Shown here piece by piece: positions 56,237 to 64,000 of a stretch of DNA of 64,000 bases. This DNA comes from Gambelia wislizenii (Eukaryota; Chordata; Lepidosauria; Squamata; Crotaphytidae): NCBI GenBank assembly GCA_030847615.1, contig JAUMIR010000004.1, positions 230,682,501 to 230,746,500 on the forward strand. The letters are read 5' to 3'. Numbering within the stretch: position 1 is the first letter of the stretch; each line of letters opens with the position of its first letter. Below the pieces are notes generated by a model. That model made no database searches, was not told the origin of the DNA, and was given only the letters and a program-made list of their open reading frames with translations. The translations under genes were made by a program, and so were the position numbers.

Positions 56237-57198
56237 CAAACCATGCTATAAAGGAGACCCCAAATGAAAACATTTTCCTTTGCAAATATTTCAGACATTT
56301 CCCACCCACCCCACAAAAGGAGCTCCATCTTGTGTGTTTCCTAGCACTTCATCTTTTTCTCTTCGTACTTGAGAAAATCTGTTAAGGAAGCAGAGACAGA
56401 ATGACTATACAAAGTGTGTCAATGGGTAGCAACAGCAGACTTTCTTTGTGAAATGCCTGTGTTCAGAGGAGCCTCAAAAGGGCATGGAAGGTAAGAGGGA
56501 AAGATTCATCTTAGTATCTCTGAATTATTTTTATTCTGTGGCATTTTGCACTTTTTATTTGTGCATAGAATGTGGGAATACATTTCATAGAAACCAAAAC
56601 ATATGTTTAAAATTAGGGTGCAGTTATGATTATCCCTGTATTAAAGTTATGAAATGTACGAGTCATGTTTGAGTATGCTAAATACAGATTTTCAGTGTAC
56701 GCTTATCGGTAAAATAAGGGTGGATTTATGCAATTGAGAGAAGGAGTCATATGGTGCTTCCTGCTGTCTGAGCTTTTATTTGTGCTGTTCAGAGTTCACA
56801 ATAATGAAGCTATACAGAACAGGAAAATGTCAGCATGCAATCATGGAGCACTGTAACAAACGATAATGCTGGAAGAGGTGGGAAATCTTCCAGCTAAGTA
56901 GACATTATTTTATTTATTTGTAATAACATCGATAAGCCTCATTTTTCCAACAGAGATGTTGGTCACTAACAAAAGCATACAGAACAAAAAAGTTATGTAC
57001 CTATCAAAATGCAGTATGTATAACAAAATAACAATATAGTAAAGCTAAAAAGAACATAAAAAGAATCTGAGAAAGCCTTTTTTTTTTTTTAAATAACAAT
57101 TTCAATAGCAAAATCAGAAGTGTGCTGGAAAAGAAATGTGTTCTAGCCTCTTGGGTGTTCTACACAGATGGTACTACGAAAGAGAAAATCCTCAATAA
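56237..57198. other. Unannotated AT-rich sequence
   Basis: No gene or recognised repeat. Some A- and T-rich runs near 57080. Confidence 0.4.
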
Positions 57199-57201
57199 TT
57201 A

Positions 57202-57255
57202 TACCACAAAGTATGTCTCAGAAAGCAGATACTATCTGAGACATACTTGGTGGTA
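57202..57255. repeat. Hairpin beside (AATC)n
   Basis: TACCACAAAGTATGTCTCAG faces CTGAGACATACTTGGTGGTA with a short spacer. It is followed by five AATC units near 57258-57278. It may be the tip of a small foldback element. Confidence 0.75.
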
Positions 57256-57689
57256 TAATCAATCAATCAATCAATCAATGGGGCAAAAAGCAGCTATTAC
57301 ACATGATACAGTAAAGGAGTCACATGAATCTACACTTGGCACTAGTCAAGATTTTTGCAGCAGATATATAATCAACTGTTGTATGTGTGTGTAGTGTTCA
57401 AGGGCTGCTCCATGAACAGTGTATTACAGTAGTCTAATCAAGAAGTAACTAACACAAATACAATTATATGATTTTATATGTACACTTACAGTGTATATTA
57501 TGTACATTTATACTTCTTGTACATGATGCATGTGGTAAAAAAAGACAATGAGCTAGGTGTTTCTGTTAGCATGCCCTAATCCCTTCCCATGAGATTCCAT
57601 AACTGGACATAGTAGACACTTTTCAGGGTGACATTGGCTTAGGCAGACTGGAGGTCAGTCAAAGGTCACAATGACCTAATGTCATACCC

Positions 57690-58320
57690 TTCCTCTCAGA
57701 AGACAGTGAGGGGGAATCTGAAAGCTGGGATAGCGTGTCTGAGCTAGAGCAGAGTGACCAGCAGCCCCCACACATGGAGGAACAGAGTGCCCAACAGCTA
57801 CAAGTCTCTTCAGGGACAGATTGTCCAGCAGGCTCACTCATCTGAGCAACAGAATATTCCACAGCCACAAACCCCAGAGGAACAGGATACAGGCTTATCC
57901 AGTTTCACTCAGCATTGTCAAGAGAAGGAATTTCTCTGATGCTCAGAGTGATTAAATAGGAAGCAGGAAGCAATCAGGCAACACCTGTGACACTCAACTG
58001 GACCATAAATAACCAGCATTTCATCTGGAAGAGCATGGCTGACAACCAACCTGTTTGAGTAAAAGCTACGCCAGATTGTGATTCTTGACTGACTACCTGC
58101 TATCTTGAACCCTGTCTTTGCCTTCATGACTTTGTCTCTGGATTACCCCTTTGGACTCTTTGCTCGGCTTCCTGCCTCTCTGTGTTTGACTCCTTGGTCT
58201 GGATTGGACTGCCCTCCATGCTGGTAAACTAAATAGGCTCAGCTACTCTCTTTGAACTGTGAACTCTGATTTATTGGGTCTCTGCAGCCTGTCCCAAGAA
58301 ATATGGGACACCTGTGACAT
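57690..58320 (+). other. Possible decayed retroelement piece, unassigned
   Basis: One frame near 57690-57830 reads EDSEGESESWDSVSELEQSDQQPP, an acidic Ser/Glu-rich run. It is followed by a pyrimidine-rich tract with CTGGATTACCCCTTTGGACTC and TTTGCTCGGCTTCCTGCC words that resemble reptile retroelement UTRs. No RT, integrase or LTR ends are visible, so this is only a suspicion. Confidence 0.3.
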
Positions 58321-59227
58321 GTCTAGGAATTTAATGGTGAGAAAGCCCAAATAAGGATTATGTGGAAAGCCCTTGAACGGGTTTATGCTAACAAACCAGT
58401 CATTAAGGGGTATGTGCTAATCCTTTCTTCCAGCCCTGGGTTTTTCAAGCAACAATTCAATCAAGCAATCAAGTGACCATTCCTCATTCCATACCCTTCA
58501 GAAATCTCTCTTCACACCTCCTCCTGTCCAACCTAATGGGGTTGTCACAAGCCCATCAATGTTCTATCTCTCCACAATTAAAGCAATCAGTTGAGTGTTG
58601 GTTTCTATTGTCTGTTCTGTGGCAATGCCATCCAGGCTTTTTTAAAATAACCAGCACACCCCTCCAAGGCATGGAATAGAGTATACATATCATAGATCAA
58701 CCACAGCAATGTGTGCCACAGTGTACGGACCTGACAACTTTCTTGGCGCACCATGGATCAGAATCTCCTATGCCACCCTCAGATGCCTGACTGAGTATCT
58801 TTGCTGCACTGGTAACTATCACCCTATCTTCCCAGATCTCTCTCTCTAGCCAACCTTTCTGCCTCACTCTGCTATAGCTTGTATGGTTCTGTTGTATATG
58901 TTAGTTTACTTTCTGTATTATTCCAATAAAATACTTTATTTTACTTTAATGGCAGCCTTCTTTACAGTTAGTACTGGTATACATAGATGAAGAGATCACT
59001 GAAGTTACCATCCTCTTGCAGGCCTATCTGACCTAATAATTCCCCTAAATATTAAAGCAGATTTTGGCATCACAGATGGGACTCTAATGTATGCCTTACC
59101 TCTTAGGGTAACATTTCTAACAACTAGTAATGAATGTAGTAAATGAAGCATATCTGACTTATATCTCTTAACAGGAGTTTAGACACAGGCTGGAATCTGT
59201 CAGGTTGGAGTTCGTAAGAAGAGTCAA

Positions 59228-59790
59228 TGACTTTATCAGACCACCCTCCATTAATGTTCTTTTGCCAGCATAGTTTGTGGCATTTTTAATACTGGCAAAA
59301 GAACTCCCACACACCAGACCTTATCTTAGTCACGTTAAAGAGGCAGCCCAGGCACTAACAGAGAGAGAATGGAGCTCTATTGACTTCCTGGTTTCAGATC
59401 TCATAGATTCTTGCAAGAAGACGCAAGCGTGGCAAAGTAAAAAATAAAAGTAAAATAAAGACATAAAAAGTATGCACAAGCACACAAACACACTTTAAAA
59501 GTCCCAAGTGAACCGGGGAGGCAAATAAAAGAGTGTCCCCTACCTGGCTGTCCCGATCTCACCTGAAAGTGTTCTGACAATTAACACTGTATTCACTGAG
59601 CACAATGGCATGAGGATTCAAACGCAACAAAGTGCCATGGGTGATCTACTGATGGCTTGGCCTGTCAATAAAAAAGTACACGTTATTTACAAGATATGAT
59701 TGCAAAAGGACAGCATCGTCTGGTATGCACGCCCTTCTGCTATCAGTAGGTGTCCTTATGACACCATATTTGCCGCATTTGATAAAGTCT
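59228..59790. mobile_element. DNA transposon with GGACTTT ends and 3-bp TSD, 563-bp copy
   Basis: TGACTTTATCAGAC at the left and ATTTGATAAAGTCT at the right are slightly mutated TIRs, with CAA flanking at 59225-59227 and 59791-59793. A 15-bp hairpin, GTTCTTTTGCCAGCA (59256-59270) and TACTGGCAAAAGAAC (59290-59304), sits at the same place as in the 21.2 kb copy. The right sub-terminal GATCTACTGATGGCTTGGCCTGTCAATAAAAA also matches that copy. Confidence 0.82.
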
Positions 59791-59793
59791 CAA

Positions 59794-60402
59794 GTTTCCT
59801 TTCAAGAATCCAGAAGCTGAGGTCTGATAACAAGAAGAGATGATAATTGGCTCAACTATTTTATTGAGGAACAAATTAACAAATTATGACCAACTGCTAA
59901 ACCCTTTGTTGCCCTCTGCAGGAACAGACATTAGAATGATATATATATAAAAAAATGAGATGTCAAGGAAAACAGAAGGTCTGTTTCTATATGAAGTAAG
60001 TTGGAGATGTAAAAATAAACTTTTTTGTTAACCTTGTAAGATAGTACATGTTTGTGTGTACATGTACAGTACATATTGTAGGAAAACAAGTATATATGCA
60101 AGATGTAATGCCTGCAAAATACATCCAGTCCATTCTGTCTGTGATCTGTGCAACTTCTTACTTAAATTTAATAATAATTATTTCATCTCTGCAGGTCACA
60201 GGGGTGAAGTACAGGGCTACAGAAGTAATACCCTTTTTTCATTTAGTTGAATTATGGCAAGAGCAGGTCATGAGTGAGTGCCAAATTTTGAAGCAGTGGC
60301 TTGGGGGAAGGGAACAGAGAGTCAACAAAGGTCAAACCTATATTTTTCTTCAGTCCTCCTAGGGAAAAATGCAATATTCTGTTCTACAGCATCATTTCCT
60401 AA

Positions 60403-60433
<31 letters not shown>

Positions 60434-62825
60434 ATCCAAAGTCATTGATAAAGCTGCAGAACTGAAGGGAAATTATTTCTTGGGAAACAGAAAGGAAGCT
60501 CCATTAGCAAAGTGCCTCTCTGCTGCCTCAGCAATTGTGAGCTGATGTGATGGCAGGTCCTTGTTTAAGTTCCCATAGATTTCTTTCCCCCCCACAAGAG
60601 AATAGGCCATCAATGGATGAGTGAAATATATGCATTATACATGCATTCATAAATGAGAATTGATCAGCTTTTGGAATATTAGATTACTTGGAAATGAACT
60701 CATTTGTCTTTAGTACTTTTCCCATTAGCAGAGTCGGGGTATGTAGGAGAATGGGATCTTCTTAGCATGCACATGTTATCTTACACACTCTCTCCCCATT
60801 CTTAGATGCATCTACGTAAAATATTCCCCTAGTGGTGGTGGACATCCTTTGCATTCAGGGAGTCCCAGATTTAATTCCTTACATGAGTAGACAGAGCTTG
60901 GAAAGACTTTGACGGCTGCTGCCAGTCAATGTAAATATTACTGGTCTAGATGAGGCAGTTGTATGATTTAGTGTAAGCCTTGTCTTTGAACTTTCAAAAT
61001 ATTGTTCATTTTCCACTGTGATGTTGTGAATTTTGGCTTGTTTCCTCAGTATCTGAAGATGCTACATTGACCAGAATGTGCATTTGATTTAAAATGTCCC
61101 TTTTTCATTTTCAGCTATACATTAACAATGTTCAGGAATGATACACTGAAGATTAAAAAGTATTCATGGCTTCTCTTGTCAAAATGTACTTTGTTGTGTA
61201 TTTTATGCCAGTTCCCTGGTGATATTATTTCTCCCCTAGGATTAATGAAAGCAGAAAGTATCCTGCAATATATACATCAAATGACAGAAGTAGGTTTTTT
61301 CCTAAAATGGAAAGATGATGGAAAATATATCTTGATGTGCTTTGCTTTCTAAAAATGATGTATCATCTCAGTTAAATTTTCTACTACATATCTTCCAGTA
61401 ATGCCTCCCCAGTTGAAAAAGCAGAAAAATGTTAAGCTCCCATGGATGCAGAAATGAAATGTGCCTTAAAGAATGGGAGGACTTTCTAATTTGAATATGT
61501 CAGACATAGTTAAGGAGTGGGGAGGTGAATGTAGTCCAAATTTTAATATGGGCTTTAAAAGAGCTGTCCAAAGTGCTGAAACTGCTTTGGGCAAAGGGTT
61601 CAGCACCTTAGATAGCACCTATAAAGTCTGGACTAAAACCCAGACTGGGTCCACTGTCTTACAGGCACTGAAACATGTTACCACTGCATGCCATTTAGTG
61701 TATAAGGTAGTCCTTCTCAAGCTGTTTGATGTAGCAGATTGGAATCCGCCCCCCACCCCCACACACTCTGCCAGGGACCGGTATCATAATTATGCCATAC
61801 TGTCATGATATTTTCATAGTTTCCTAGAAACCTGCTGAAGACAATGGCTCCAATCCATGGGCCACCATTTTGAGTAGCATCAGTACAGGGTACATGTATT
61901 GACAGTTCCTTGGTGTGATTAACAAATGTGTGCCGAAGGACATAGCTCTTGTATGTTCAGGTATAAAGGCCTGATTGGGCTGCCACTGAGTTCACATGGA
62001 ATGTGGGGATTGAGTGAAAGAAAGGGTGATTCTGTTAAGCTTGCTTGGTGATGAAATGGGTATATTTGTAGGCAATGCCATCACTTGGGGAACAAAAAAA
62101 TGCTTTTATTTAGAGAAGGTGTTCAGCACTAACTAGTTAGTCTCTGTTGTGGCCCAACCTCTTTCATACCAGTTTGGTACTTCTTTCCAATAGGCCAACC
62201 TCTGGGAATTGCAGCATTTTCTCAGCTCCCAGAAAGTTTCTGTGTTTCACTTAAAATCATCCAGAATTGGAAGCACTTATGCAGGATGTGCAAAATCTGA
62301 TAATCTGGAAGGCCCAACGAGTAGGGGAGGAGAATGGCACAAAGAGTTTTTCACAGTAAGGAAAACCTTGTCTCTGCTTTGGCAGCTAAGCATAGATATT
62401 CCATCATGTTCAGTGACAAGAAATTCACCCCCCAAAACTCAAGCCAGCAGGGTTATTAGAAGCATAAATCAGTCTCAGGCAGTGAATAAATCCACCTAGC
62501 CTTTCAGACAATGCAAAGCCTTTACTACATTAAAGCATTATAATAATCATGACAACAAGAGAGGATTGATGAGGTCTATCAGCAGCAGTGACCACCTTAC
62601 ACTTAAACAGCTCGATGAATTACTGTCTGCAGCATTAAAGTGCATCTGTCCGTTGAAAGCACTTACATTTGTTGACCAGATATCTTAAACCTTTGCATTT
62701 GGAACTGGGGGAGAGCTGAAGTATAGAAATTCAGCTTAGAGAAGGAAGCCATAGACTATTACCATTTTCTCTTTGTAAGCCTCACATCTTATCCTTCATC
62801 CCTTTAATTTGTCTCTGAAAGAGAT

Positions 62826-62874
<49 letters not shown>

Positions 62875-64000
62875 GATGACTAATTGACAGTACATTGGCT
62901 GAACTCCTTTACAACTGGTTGCCTTGTGGCAAAATTAATTGCTCTCTTATGTCTTTGAAACAAAAACCTAATACTTCTCTTGTTGGTTTTTTTTTTTTTA
63001 CATGCATGGTTTCCAAATTTGCCACCTGTGCTGTTTTGTATATCAAGACCAAAATAGCAAAAGAACCACTAATGAAAGCCAGACATTGAGGAATCCCTGT
63101 ACCTACCCAGTCCTCCAGCTCTTTAGACCACAAGAATTCCTTGCACTACCTGGCCAAGTAACTAATATCACTGAAATGTGATGTTTCTTTAATCATGGCA
63201 CACCAGTCAAGGGCTACACTCCAGCCACTTCTGGCCCATTTTCCAAGACCATGTGGCTAGTCCACATAAACCTCACCCATGTTAACACTAAGGTTGAGCT
63301 GGACTGACTCCATGCCATAGGAAAATATTTCCCTACGAGTAAACAGACAGTGTCCACCCATTTGGCCTCAAGAAATATGCTTCTGTCCAAGTTTTTCTGG
63401 AGACAACCTTGTAACTATGGTAAGTTTATGAGGGTCTTTGTAAGGGGAGGGGAGTGCTTATAGGAGTCTCAAGATCAGCCCAGATGTCATTCAGGTTAGA
63501 GTACTGGAACATCCATCTGCCCTTCAAAAGTTCCTGGTTCTCTTTATTGCCAAAAGAAACTGAAAGGTTTACTGCTCATTTTCAAGTCACTTCACTGAAA
63601 TATGTATGGAAGATAATGTCTAAAAGTGAAGTTAAGTTTTTCAACCAAATTAAAATCTTGGCAGTTAAAAACGTCCCAGTTACCCATCTATATATATAGT
63701 TTGGAGTAGGAAACTGACCAATTGCTGCTAGGTGATTGGGGATCATAGTTGGTATAGCTCTAGCTGATATAGTTTATGAAGAAAAAAATGGGAATTGTGG
63801 ACCAACAGCATTTGGTGAATTGCATTTTACCTAGCACTATGTCTAGTGAGGTAGAAGGCCACTAGGATCAGCTGTTCATTCCAGTTTCCCTCTGCATGCC
63901 TTTCTGAATAGTGCTAACCTGATATGATGGTGCCCAACCCCCTTATCTCTTCTGAATGAGATGGGACTTTGTGCCACCAAGTGAGATTGTGATCATTGGC
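59794..64000. other. Unannotated, with simple repeats
   Basis: It contains (AAAT)n at about 60399-60434 and (GA)n at about 62829-62872. Repeat-free stretches at 60440-60560 and 62500-62700 look like possible conserved non-coding DNA. No exon was recognised; the open frame at 61473-61808 has no known domain. Confidence 0.4.

Noticed and set aside
57690..58320. LTR retrotransposon
   Set aside because: An acidic coding-like run and UTR-like wording are present, but no LTR pair, primer site, integrase or RT could be found. Kept only as a low-confidence unassigned piece.
61473..61808. 111-codon open frame as a possible host exon
   Set aside because: No recognisable domain, no convincing splice sites, and length within chance expectation for a 64-kb window.

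Overview
The window reads as non-coding DNA from a squamate reptile, most likely a lizard. The evidence is the repeat content. There are several copies of the tRNA-derived Sauria SINE, with a tRNA-like head, a BovB-type tail and an ACAACAAC end. There is also a BovB LINE fragment, L2/CR1-type LINEs with the ATAAATTTATATCCCGCC-type 3' end, Penelope-like elements (PLEs) with YVDD and GIY-YIG motifs, and many small non-autonomous DNA transposons. I found no credible host exon, rRNA gene, tRNA gene, CRISPR array or bacterial-type operon. The window therefore looks like intergenic or deep intronic sequence, and its only protein-coding content is decayed transposon ORFs.

Layout. 0.08-4.13 kb: one PLE bounded by a 9-bp target duplication, with an inverted copy of its own 3' end at its left edge and a 5'-truncated L2-like LINE nested inside it. 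4.1-12.9 kb: short MITEs, SINEs, and a hAT-like element carrying a 92-bp minisatellite. 12.96-13.90 kb: a second, truncated PLE with the same inverted-end layout and a perfect 10-bp target duplication. 16.2-17.9 kb: two Sauria SINE insertions (one a head-to-head inverted fusion) and a Tigger-like MITE. 18.9-24.5 kb: a DNA-transposon family with GGACTTT ends and 3-bp target duplications, including a 329-bp near-perfect palindrome. A further member lies at 59.2 kb. 24.9-31.1 kb: a TA-flanked mariner-type MITE, decayed LINE pieces, and members of a family whose ends read GGGCTTGTCTA. 35-45 kb: more of that family, an 81-bp Tigger MITE, a LINE C-terminus with a zinc-finger-like motif, and a 918-bp hAT element with an exact 8-bp target duplication. 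46-47 kb: a C-rich minisatellite and a (TG)n(AG)n tract abutting a 64-bp-arm foldback. 49.6-53.97 kb: an almost full-length but broken two-ORF LINE on the minus strand, with ORF1, APE endonuclease and reverse transcriptase. 54-64 kb: mostly unique AT-rich sequence with one SINE, one MITE and a few stretches that look like conserved regulatory DNA.

Nothing here acts as a gene pathway. The interest lies in transposon architecture: two PLE insertions sharing one unusual end structure, nested insertions that give relative ages, and foldback elements with readable target duplications. Repeat family names rest on motif recognition from the sequence alone. Regions called unannotated are ones where I saw no supportable structure.
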